16,920 nucleotides of DNA from Verrucomicrobiota bacterium. GTDB lineage: Bacteria; Verrucomicrobiota; Verrucomicrobiia; Limisphaerales; SXQI01. The stretch is from the NCBI GenBank assembly GCA_008933045.1, contig WBXJ01000033.1, positions 1-16,920 on the forward strand, given 5' to 3'. Of this stretch, positions 6,048-13,705 are shown piece by piece. The notes below the pieces were generated by a model. It saw only the letters and a list, made by a program, of their open reading frames with translations, searched no databases and was not told where the DNA came from. Each line of letters opens with the position of its first letter. Positions within the stretch are counted from its first letter, which is position 1. Position numbers and translations under genes: made by a program.

Positions 6048-9000
6048 CTATCGTTTCATGAGCATTTCGTCCAAGTTGAGTAAGACATTGCCGACAACAG
6101 TCCACGCTGCTAACTCGGCAGTTTTTGATTCTGAGGACGGTTTTTCTAGGGGTTGATAAGCAAGTTCCTTGGCTTTAGTCGGGTCATTTTGAAATCGCTT
6201 GAATGTTCGGTTATAAAGTCCGACCAATCCTTTGAGTTCGTTTCTGGTGGGTGCGCGACTCAGGCAAAGCTGGAAGGCATACTGCGCTTTCTCGGATGGG
6301 GTCCGTCCAGATGAAACCATCTTTCGAGCGAGAGCTTGGGAAGCTTCGACGTAGACTGGATCGTTCAACGTCACCAGTGCTTGCAGCGGAGTGTTGGATC
6401 GCTCACGTCGCACGAGGCAAACTTCTCGATTGGGTGCATCAAAAGTCGCCATCGATGGATAAGGGTTGGAACGACGCCATGTTGTATAGAGGGCCCGACG
6501 GAAACGATCCTCTCCCGTGCTCGGATCCCAGTCAGTCGCACTCCCGAACGCCGCACTCAATCCGGTTTTGGGTTGGGGGGGCCGGACGGGAGGACCGTAC
6601 ATTTTTGGACTCAGTAAGCCACTGACGGATAAGGCTTGATCGCGGATCATTTCAGCCGACAGTCGGAAACGAGGGCCGCGAGCAAGCAAACGATTGTCAA
6701 AATCTTGCGCCAATACATCAGGAACCACACGCGACGATTGGCGATATGCGGCTGACGTTACCATGAGGCGGAGTAATTGTTTAGTGTCCCACTGCTGTGC
6801 CATCAATTCTGTCGCCAACCAATCGAGCAGTTCCGGGTGCGATGGCAACTCACCCTGCAGTCCAAATTCCTCGCTTGTTCTTACCAACCCTGTGCCAAAA
6901 ATGGACTCCCAAAGCCGGTTCACAACGACGCGTGCGGTCAGCGGATTGTTCTTATCCACGAGCCATCGAGCTAAGGCCAGACGATCAGGGTTTTCAGTGC
7001 GTGAGTATGCGAAGAGCGAGACAGGCAACCCATTGGTGACTTCCGCGCCAAGATCCAGAAAATTGCCTCGGCGTTGGATAGTGGTCTTACGCCGCTTATC
7101 ATCGGCCAATTCCCGCAGGATCGGCACCGTAGTGTACGGCTTCGACTCCGCGAGGTTCTTTGTAACTACCGCCAGTTCGTCACGCACCGGTTGTAATTCC
7201 TGAGCAATCGACAGATAATAATTCAGAAGATCCTGACGTTGAGCTGCTGTTGGGGGTTTAGTTTTTCCACGCAACATGGCAAGAATGGGTTGCGGAACCC
7301 GAGCTTCTGCTGCTGCTCGCGGGTCGATTGATTTAGAAAGCCGCAGTCGAGCAATCGTGGCATAGTCAGTCTTTGAAAGATGTTCGATCGTGACCACTAG
7401 ATTTGATCCTGAGCCAATGGTGATCGGGTTCTGAGGCACAAGGGTCAGGGAGTGTGGCTCGTGAATTTGGGGGGCAATTGCCCAACCTTGTGACTTTAGA
7501 TCGGCATTATTAATGAGCTTCTCTGCTTCATAATCCTTCTGTGAAAAATCTGCTGAGGTAAAAGTAAACCCTACCGAACGCCGACCGTCGGGGAGGAGTT
7601 CGATGCTCTGGCTGGGTGCTGACTGGCCTTGGTGTTGCCAAATCGTTTCACGTTTTTCGTTCAATAGAGTCACGCGAAAACCGTTGAGTCGCTCTGGAAA
7701 ACCGTCCGTGCGGTTCCATAACACAATCCGATCTAATGACATCGTGGATTTCAGATCGAGCTCCCACCAAGGGTCTGCGGACTGGGCGGTGTGCGTTGTC
7801 GATCTGGCTTTGGCATAATCTCCATCGGTGTTGCCATCAATCGCAAGTTTGGCCGACCCGTCCAAAGCCGTGGTGCTTTGTTTCGCCTCTCCGCGCAGTG
7901 CAATATTCGTCGCGCCATCAAAAACCTGCACCTCAGCGAGAGACAGAATTCGGTCCTTACCAACGAGATCAATTTTCAAAAAACGACCCGTCAAACGAGT
8001 CGGACGAATTGGCACGATGTCGCCAAAAATTCGAGAGACAACAAAGTTTCCATCAGCATACCCAAGACCGCGCTCAGGCGACTTTGGGTTAGCTAAAACA
8101 TCAATCCGCAAAGCAGAAACTACTTCGTTGGTTGCAAGGGGAACCGTCAACGTGTAGGTGTCTGTCTTTCCGCCGCGCTCTACTTCCACAATTCCACCAT
8201 CGAGAATTTGCGTTTTAGCTCCAGATTTTGACTGAATTTGAACCGAAGAAAATGAATCCCATCGCGGCTCAGTTTTAAAGCTTTGCTCCCACTGTTCCTG
8301 CCCTTTGTCGAGTTCCGGTGTGGAGGTCTTCAACACAGCTTGCAGTCGACTAATGTTCGTGCGCCAATTATTTCGTTGGTTTTTCTGCTCCTGAGTAAAA
8401 AGCGGATGGACCGGAGTCTCGTCCCCCTTGTCGGCGTCGGAAGTGTTGTTCAGAATCGCGAAGAGACGAAAGTAATCCTCCTGTGTGATAGGATCATATT
8501 TGTGGTTGTGACATTGAGCGCAAGCCATCGTGGTTCCCATCCAAACAGCCATCGTGGTGTTCACTCGATCAACCACCGCAACATTCCGATACTCCTCGTC
8601 GCTTGTGCCACCCTCGTTATTAGTCATCGTGTTGCGATGAAATGCAGTTGCGACTAATTGTTCATCGGTTGGATTCTGAATTAAATCCCCGGCAATTTGT
8701 TCGAGTGTAAATTGATCGAAGGGCTTGTTTGAATTCAACGATCTCACGACATAATCGCGATAAGCCCAGATGGTTCTGCTAGGATCATCGGCGTAACCGC
8801 TGGAATCGGCATACCGCGCCTGATCAAGCCAAAGCCTCGCCCAGTGTTCACCGAATGCCTCGTTTTTTAACACTCGATCGACAAGCCGTTCATAAGCCCC
8901 CGGTTTTCGATCAGCAAGGAACAATTTGACCTCCGCAAGTGTGGGCGGAAGACCCGTGAGATCAAGCGTCACTCGCCTGATAAGGACGGCCGGTTCAGCC

Positions 9001-9560
9001 TCGGTTGCATGTTTGAGTTTCTCCTGTTCAAGCCGAGCGAGTAGAAAATAATCAATGCTGTTCTTAGGCCAACGCTTGTCTTGAATTACGGGCAACGGAG
9101 ACCTTCGTGGAGGAACATACGACCAATGAGTTGCGTATTCCGCGCCTTGTTTGATCCATTTCTTGAGGAGTTCAATTTCTTCGGGCGTGAGTTTTTTATC
9201 AGAATCAGGCGGCGGCATTTTATCATCGACGTCCGTAGTAGTAATGCGCCGGATCAGCTCACTGTTCTCCGGTTGGCCTGGAATGATGGCCGGGTGTCCA
9301 TCACCGGTATCCCTTCGTGCGCTTTCAGAGAGGTCGAGCCTCAGAAGTTTTTTGCCACTCTTCCGCGTCTTCGCATCGGGGCCATGGCAAGTAAAACAGT
9401 TTTCCGAAAGAATTCTTCTGACAGCGGAATTGTCCTCCGTGGGAAGGCTCACGGATGCTCCGAGTAGACCACGCTCCGCAACAGCGAAAAACATGACCCA
9501 GACCCCTAAGAGGCAACCCCATGCACAGTTTAGTTTTTTTGAACGCTTACCATGAGTCAT
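6048..9560 (-). CDS. PSD1 cytochrome c / DUF1549 / DUF1553 secreted protein with inserted discoidin-like domain
   Basis: This is a 1,170-residue exported protein of a family abundant in Planctomycetota and Verrucomicrobiota. After a signal peptide (MTHGKRSKKLNCAW..., hydrophobic to about residue 30) comes a planctomycete cytochrome C domain with heme motif CFTCH (C55, C58, H59) and a later MPP segment as possible axial ligand. DUF1549 follows at about 160-370 and holds GGTSDEEYR and a second CXXCH, CAQCH, near 347. An F5/8 type C (discoidin-like) carbohydrate-binding domain is inserted at about 520-650, including SLAEVQVF, NIALRGEA and WWELDL. DUF1553 occupies about 845-1150, with NRLWESIFGTGLV. 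The role is unknown; polysaccharide-linked redox chemistry is only an inference. ATG 9560 is chosen over an in-frame TTG at 9614 because it starts at the signal peptide. The DUF1501 gene follows in the same operon. Confidence 0.9.
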   Translation of the reverse strand: MTHGKRSKKLNCAWGCLLGVWVMFFAVAERGLLGASVSLPTEDNSAVRRILSENCFTCHGPDAKTRKSGKKLLRLDLSESARRDTGDGHPAIIPGQPENSELIRRITTTDVDDKMPPPDSDKKLTPEEIELLKKWIKQGAEYATHWSYVPPRRSPLPVIQDKRWPKNSIDYFLLARLEQEKLKHATEAEPAVLIRRVTLDLTGLPPTLAEVKLFLADRKPGAYERLVDRVLKNEAFGEHWARLWLDQARYADSSGYADDPSRTIWAYRDYVVRSLNSNKPFDQFTLEQIAGDLIQNPTDEQLVATAFHRNTMTNNEGGTSDEEYRNVAVVDRVNTTMAVWMGTTMACAQCHNHKYDPITQEDYFRLFAILNNTSDADKGDETPVHPLFTQEQKNQRNNWRTNISRLQAVLKTSTPELDKGQEQWEQSFKTEPRWDSFSSVQIQSKSGAKTQILDGGIVEVERGGKTDTYTLTVPLATNEVVSALRIDVLANPKSPERGLGYADGNFVVSRIFGDIVPIRPTRLTGRFLKIDLVGKDRILSLAEVQVFDGATNIALRGEAKQSTTALDGSAKLAIDGNTDGDYAKARSTTHTAQSADPWWELDLKSTMSLDRIVLWNRTDGFPERLNGFRVTLLNEKRETIWQHQGQSAPSQSIELLPDGRRSVGFTFTSADFSQKDYEAEKLINNADLKSQGWAIAPQIHEPHSLTLVPQNPITIGSGSNLVVTIEHLSKTDYATIARLRLSKSIDPRAAAEARVPQPILAMLRGKTKPPTAAQRQDLLNYYLSIAQELQPVRDELAVVTKNLAESKPYTTVPILRELADDKRRKTTIQRRGNFLDLGAEVTNGLPVSLFAYSRTENPDRLALARWLVDKNNPLTARVVVNRLWESIFGTGLVRTSEEFGLQGELPSHPELLDWLATELMAQQWDTKQLLRLMVTSAAYRQSSRVVPDVLAQDFDNRLLARGPRFRLSAEMIRDQALSVSGLLSPKMYGPPVRPPQPKTGLSAAFGSATDWDPSTGEDRFRRALYTTWRRSNPYPSMATFDAPNREVCLVRRERSNTPLQALVTLNDPVYVEASQALARKMVSSGRTPSEKAQYAFQLCLSRAPTRNELKGLVGLYNRTFKRFQNDPTKAKELAYQPLEKPSSESKTAELAAWTVVGNVLLNLDEMLMKR

Positions 9561-9826
9561 ACAAGTTGTAACGTGCCGGAGAAGCCTAGTAATGGCAAGC
9601 AAACCGGACTGCAAAGAAAGATTGCCGCGAAGGATCGTTTTCTGAGACTATCCCCTGCTGTGTCTAAAATTAGCACGACGTGAAATGATGAACACTGGAG
9701 TGCAGAAAAAAATGGTTGATCTCCCTTCCCCTTGCTGGATGGCGTCTGGCGATTGTGGAAGCAGTTTGGCAACGGTCAGCAACTCAACTCTCTACGGGAT
9801 CTCTCTTTTCTTCAACTAGCTCAACC
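9561..9826. other. Divergent intergenic region between PSD1-type gene and SNF2 gene
   Basis: This 266-bp region should hold promoters for both divergent genes. On the plus strand TAAAAT (9665-9670) matches five of six bases of a -10 element, but no good -35 lies at the right distance. ATG-ATG at 9685 and ATG at 9712 open a short frame that ends at TAG 9817. In the third frame, from about 9723 to 9810, the translation reads like real protein (FPLLDGVWRLWKQFGNG, then QQLNSLRDLSFLQLAQ) but has no start codon and is preceded by TGA. It could be a frameshifted remnant or a lost N-terminus. No RNA gene is recognised here. Confidence 0.4.
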
Positions 9827-12800
9827 ATGCCACGCCCAACCTCAAAGAACGGAACCACGCATCGCTCCGGTTCCGCACCTAAGTATGACGCGAACAACAA
9901 GGTCTTAAACAGCACATACGGGGCATTTGCAGATCTGCGTCGGGAGTTGTCGGACTCTAAGAATGCTGTCAACGACCGGATGAAATTACTGCATGGATTT
10001 GCAGAATGTCCGGATCCTCAACGGGGTTGGCTATTACTCGAGGATTATTTTGAAAAGTTGAGTTTGGCGAGGAAGGATTTTCCGGGCCAAACTTGGTGGC
10101 CTCGATTGATGGGGGTGATTGGCAAGGCACGTCTGGAGGAGTTGGCAATTCTGTTTTTACGTAACGGGCGAACTGTGCCCACGGAATTACTGCCACACGC
10201 CAACATGCTGAAGTTTGCAGAGATTGAGTCTGAAGAACAGGAAAGGCAGGTTGTCAAACAGTTGGAGCAGTGGTTGTTACCGAGAGCACCGATCCATTTG
10301 GATGCTCCACGGGCTTGCCTTCGCGTGATGGGGCATCTGGTGCCGAATGAGGAAACCCCGGGGTTACATGCACTCAAGATCAATTTCTCCGTTTTTCGGC
10401 CAAGGGTGGGGGAAAAGTTAAAAAGCTTATCTGAATTGCTCGATCTCACGGCGCGGGCCGCCCACGAGCATGAATTGTTTCCGGCTCAGGATTGGGAGTT
10501 TATCGAGTGGATCGAACAGGTTTATGCGGATCAACAGGTCGAAGAGAATTCGATCATTCTATCGGGCACTGATCTTTTGCAGTGGTTAGCAAGATGGGGT
10601 GCCAACGGACGGATCGAACTCAGTTCTGGGGGTCGTTTGCGGTTTGTAGGTGAGATGGCAGAATTTGTGCCGCATTTACAGGAGAGCGAGGAGGGTCTAG
10701 CTTTTTGCCATGAACTCGTGCTACCCCGGGGTGAGATCAAGGCGTTGACGGAAGCTGTTTTTTTTGCGGGTCAACCGCAATTGCTCCTGCTCGGAGATCA
10801 AGTTTATCTCGTGAAAGAAAGCCCGCCGCCGGGATTTCTGAGTCAATGGTTGCCCAAGCCTTTGCTGCCCGTTCGCAAACTGAGTCATCGCCTGTTGACC
10901 CATCTCCGCCGCACGGTGAAACGCCCGGGGACGGATTGGGAACAATTATGTGTGGCCCATCGGGCTCGGCCGCAGTTTACCTTTGAGCTAAGCGATGAAA
11001 CAGTGCGACTGCGTTTGATGGCAGTCAGCGAGTTGGATGCCAGCGTCTGGCAGTGGAACGGTCATGAATGGCGACCGATCGCGGATAAGTTGGAGGAAGG
11101 CAGTCGGCCTGAGATTCTTGACGACCCACGACTCGACCCTGCAACCGAATGGCTACGACTACTCGATTGGTTCACGCCGGAGCCAAGCTTGTGGGTGGGT
11201 GATGCCAATGAACGGTTTCTAGATTCTCTTGCGGCAACTTGGTCCGATCGGCCATCCGAGGCGGACTATCTGGGAAATCCGGCGTTTCAACGGCTGTTTC
11301 TGGCTCCTCGACAACTCCGGCCGAAGTTGGTAATTCAATCTAGCGGGATCGACTGGTTCTCAGTTTCCACGACCTGGGAGATCGAAGGGTTGAAGATGAC
11401 ATTGGCTGATTTGAACCGACTCCAAACAGCCACTGGTCGATTTGTGAAACTGCCGGACAGTGGTTGGATGGAGTTGGATGCGGATGCAGTGTTGCAAGCG
11501 CAGGAGGCATTCGCTGATCTAGGGCTTATAGGCTTGAGTCCGTTGGCTCAAAAAGTAGACCTCATTCACGCCATAAAACTGGATGAGGCAGCCTTGAACC
11601 GGTTTAGTGAACAACCGCACGCGACAAGTTTGAGGCAGCGGATTCGTGAATTTCAAGGAGTTCCCAATACGCCTCTGCCTTCGTCGATTCAGGCCGAGCT
11701 ACGACCATATCAAAAAGACGGGTTCGATTTTCTATGCCACTTGTCGCACATCAAGTTGGGTGGCGTGCTCGCGGATGACATGGGTCTCGGGAAGACATTG
11801 CAAACTCTGTCTTGGTTGGCATGGATGAAAAATCAACATGGGACGGCGAGCAAGCCCGCGTTGGTGATCTGCCCCGCTTCGGTGCTGCATAACTGGCGGC
11901 GAGAGTCCGAACGGTTCACGCCGCACCTGAAGGTTTTGGTGTTGGAGAGCGGAGCTGCACGCCATAATCTGCGGCGACAAATTCCTGAACATGATCTGAT
12001 CGTGACGAATTATGCCTTGTTGAGGAGGGATTTAGTCGCGCTTCAAAAATTTGATTTTCAGGCGATTGTACTCGATGAGGCGCAATTCATTAAGAATCCG
12101 GCAGCACAAGTCACGCAATCGGTGAAACAGTTGAAGGCTAATCTGAAGCTGGCGTTGACGGGAACACCCCTTGAGAATCGGTTGTTGGATTTATGGAGCA
12201 TCGTGGACTTCGTTCAACCGGGGTATCTCGGCACTCAATCTGAGTTTACTCAACAGTATGAACCCAAAGGTGATGACATCGTCGCGTTCCAAAAAGTGGC
12301 TCGCCGACGTCTTTCTGCCAAATTGCGACCGTTGATGTTACGCCGTTTGAAGAAGCAAGTAGCCCAAGACTTGCCAGATAGGATCGAAGAGCGGAGGGAC
12401 TGCGAATTAGGCGAAGATCAACGCAAATTGTATTTGGCTGAATTGCGACGAAGCCGTGATCAAATTATGGAAAGCGTGCAAGATCAAGGTCTGGCCAAGA
12501 GCAAAATCCATGTCCTCGCGGCCCTCACACGACTTCGCCAGATCTGTTGCCACCCTGCCCTAGTCGGCAACAACACGCAGTCGGGAAAAACTGAAACACT
12601 CTTTGAATTGCTCGAACCACTGATGGCACAAGGCCAGAAAGTATTGGTGTTCAGTCAATTTGTGCAGATGCTGCGATTGATCGAAAAGGAATGCGTCCAA
12701 CGTCAGATTCCGACCTATATTTTGACGGGAGAAACCAAAGCGCGACAAGATGTAGTCAATGCTTTCCAAGCGGACTTAAATTCCTCAATTTTCTTATTGA

Positions 12801-13090
12801 GCCTACGAGCAGCAGGAACGGGGTTGAACTTGACCAATGCAAGTTATGTGGTGCTGTATGACCCTTGGTGGAATCCAGCCGTGGAAGCGCAGGCCATTGA
12901 CCGATCGCATCGAATCGGCCAGACACGTACAGTGAACGCCTACCGATTGATCACACCGGGGACGGTGGAAGAGAAAATCTGGGAACTGCAGCAACGAAAA
13001 GCCCAAACCATCGTCGATGTCTTGGGGGAGGAAGGATTTGCTCGCAGCCTGACTCGGACTGATCTCGAATACCTTTTCTCGGAAGACTGA
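9827..13090 (+). CDS. SNF2-family DNA helicase/translocase (HepA/RapA-like, DEAD-box superfamily 2)
   Basis: The 1,087-residue protein is an ATP-driven double-stranded DNA translocase. The ATPase core fills the C-terminal 40 percent: motif I DDMGLGKT (650-657), motif II DEAQ (750-753), motif III LTGTPLENR (777-785), then in the second RecA lobe VFSQF, LRAAGTGLNLT and AIDRSHRIGQ (1023-1032). About 600 residues precede it. The part at roughly 380-600 (PKLVIQSSGIDWFSVS onward) resembles the SNF2-associated domain of bacterial SNF2 proteins; the first 350 residues are helical and unassigned, and no SWIM-type zinc finger (CxC...CxH) is visible there. ATG 9827 is chosen; an in-frame TTG at 9716 would add 37 residues that look non-coding. 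The S4-domain gene follows closely, so the two are probably cotranscribed. The physiological role, such as transcription recycling or repair, is not determined. Confidence 0.92.
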   Translation: MPRPTSKNGTTHRSGSAPKYDANNKVLNSTYGAFADLRRELSDSKNAVNDRMKLLHGFAECPDPQRGWLLLEDYFEKLSLARKDFPGQTWWPRLMGVIGKARLEELAILFLRNGRTVPTELLPHANMLKFAEIESEEQERQVVKQLEQWLLPRAPIHLDAPRACLRVMGHLVPNEETPGLHALKINFSVFRPRVGEKLKSLSELLDLTARAAHEHELFPAQDWEFIEWIEQVYADQQVEENSIILSGTDLLQWLARWGANGRIELSSGGRLRFVGEMAEFVPHLQESEEGLAFCHELVLPRGEIKALTEAVFFAGQPQLLLLGDQVYLVKESPPPGFLSQWLPKPLLPVRKLSHRLLTHLRRTVKRPGTDWEQLCVAHRARPQFTFELSDETVRLRLMAVSELDASVWQWNGHEWRPIADKLEEGSRPEILDDPRLDPATEWLRLLDWFTPEPSLWVGDANERFLDSLAATWSDRPSEADYLGNPAFQRLFLAPRQLRPKLVIQSSGIDWFSVSTTWEIEGLKMTLADLNRLQTATGRFVKLPDSGWMELDADAVLQAQEAFADLGLIGLSPLAQKVDLIHAIKLDEAALNRFSEQPHATSLRQRIREFQGVPNTPLPSSIQAELRPYQKDGFDFLCHLSHIKLGGVLADDMGLGKTLQTLSWLAWMKNQHGTASKPALVICPASVLHNWRRESERFTPHLKVLVLESGAARHNLRRQIPEHDLIVTNYALLRRDLVALQKFDFQAIVLDEAQFIKNPAAQVTQSVKQLKANLKLALTGTPLENRLLDLWSIVDFVQPGYLGTQSEFTQQYEPKGDDIVAFQKVARRRLSAKLRPLMLRRLKKQVAQDLPDRIEERRDCELGEDQRKLYLAELRRSRDQIMESVQDQGLAKSKIHVLAALTRLRQICCHPALVGNNTQSGKTETLFELLEPLMAQGQKVLVFSQFVQMLRLIEKECVQRQIPTYILTGETKARQDVVNAFQADLNSSIFLLSLRAAGTGLNLTNASYVVLYDPWWNPAVEAQAIDRSHRIGQTRTVNAYRLITPGTVEEKIWELQQRKAQTIVDVLGEEGFARSLTRTDLEYLFSED

Positions 13091-13141
13091 GCGTTTTGTA
13101 TGACGCGGCCCGGACTGCATCCATCGCCAGAAACTCCGACC

Positions 13142-13519
13142 ATGCGGGCCGACAAATGGCTCTGGGCGGTGCGCTTGTTCAAAACGCGGGAGTTGGCCGC
13201 AACCGCATGCCAAGGCGGTGCCGTTAAAATCGGCGACCACGCCATTAAATCAGGGCGGGATTTGCGTCAGGGGGAAGTGTTGGCTGTGCGCCAAGGAGCA
13301 TTGCATCGGGTCGTCAAAGTCGTAGGGATTCCTAAACAACGGGTGGGGGCAAGCGAGGTTCCCCAACATCTGGAAGATCTGACGCCAGCTGCCGAATTCT
13401 TAAGGGTTGCAGAACTCGAGAGAAATAACCGCTACCAACGACCAATCGGTTCCGGAAAGCCGACAAAAAAAGAACGGCGATTATTGGGTGAATTTTGGAG
13501 CGGTAGGGAGGAAAGTTAG
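13142..13519 (+). CDS. hslR: S4 domain RNA-binding protein, Hsp15 family
   Basis: A 125-residue basic protein with one S4 RNA-binding domain at its N-terminus: MRADKWLWAVRLFKTRELA, followed by ACQGGAVKIGD and a DLRQGE turn (about 1-60). The C-terminal tail is charged and has the GKPTKKERRLLGEFW pattern typical of Hsp15. In E. coli Hsp15 binds 50S subunits that carry stalled nascent chains; the same role here is inferred from family membership. The start ATG 13142 puts the conserved MRxDKWLW at the very N-terminus, as in other members. An in-frame ATG at 13100, 9 bp after the SNF2 stop, would add 14 residues rich in Pro and Thr, and cannot be excluded. Its stop codon directly abuts the 3' end of the SRP RNA gene on the other strand. 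Confidence 0.88.
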   Translation: MRADKWLWAVRLFKTRELAATACQGGAVKIGDHAIKSGRDLRQGEVLAVRQGALHRVVKVVGIPKQRVGASEVPQHLEDLTPAAEFLRVAELERNNRYQRPIGSGKPTKKERRLLGEFWSGREES

Positions 13520-13613
13520 TGTCAGGGTGACCACGGCAATTGCGAAGCAAACTACCGTTGCTGCATTCCTGCCCTGGCGGGGTTCGAAAGTCCACACTCC
13601 ATGGGCCCTGACC
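13520..13613 (-). ncRNA. ffs: Bacterial small signal recognition particle RNA (4.5S type)
   Basis: Read on the minus strand this segment has the SRP RNA helix 8 signature. The GGAA tetraloop (13566-13569) is closed by GCA/UGC (13570-13572 with 13563-13565). Next comes the conserved symmetric internal loop CAGG (13573-13576) opposite AGCA (13559-13562), then a CCG/CGG stem (13578-13580 with 13555-13557). The three closing pairs differ from the E. coli UCC/GGA but remain paired, which is covariation. The ends join in a perfect 7-bp stem (13521-13527 with 13606-13612) and a further 6-bp stem (13531-13536 with 13599-13604). The length of about 94 nt fits the small bacterial form that lacks the Alu domain. 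It scaffolds Ffh for co-translational targeting of membrane proteins. It is transcribed convergently to the S4 gene and divergently from addB. The ends are accurate to a few bases. Confidence 0.9.
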
Positions 13614-13618
13614 CCAAA

Positions 13619-13647
13619 ACTCTAACGACCAAGACCCGCTCGATCAA
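13619..13647 (-). promoter_or_regulatory. Candidate promoter of the SRP RNA gene
   Basis: On the minus strand TTGATC (13642-13647, four of six -35 bases) is followed after exactly 17 bp by TAGAGT (13619-13624, four of six -10 bases). The expected transcription start, about 7 bases on, is near 13612, where the folded RNA begins. The match between promoter spacing and RNA 5' end supports both calls. Confidence 0.4.
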
Positions 13648-13705
13648 GGCAAATCCCGGCACGATTCGCGTGGCATCTAGTTCTGTGAAGCGTTATTAAG
13701 GGACT

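Noticed and set aside
6251..9555. Several plus-strand frames of 60-170 codons opposite the PSD1 gene
   Set aside because: They are antisense shadows of a strongly supported protein and have no recognisable motifs.
9706..9712. A7 run as a programmed frameshift site
   Set aside because: Slippage here leads within a few codons to TGA at 9717-9719, so no useful product results.
9716..9826. TTG-initiated extension of the SNF2 protein
   Set aside because: The 37 residues are Ser/Thr-rich without family resemblance, and a different frame of the same DNA looks more protein-like.
13465..13471. T7 run on the minus strand as terminator of the SRP RNA
   Set aside because: No stable hairpin precedes it and it lies about 50 bp beyond the RNA end, inside the S4 coding sequence.
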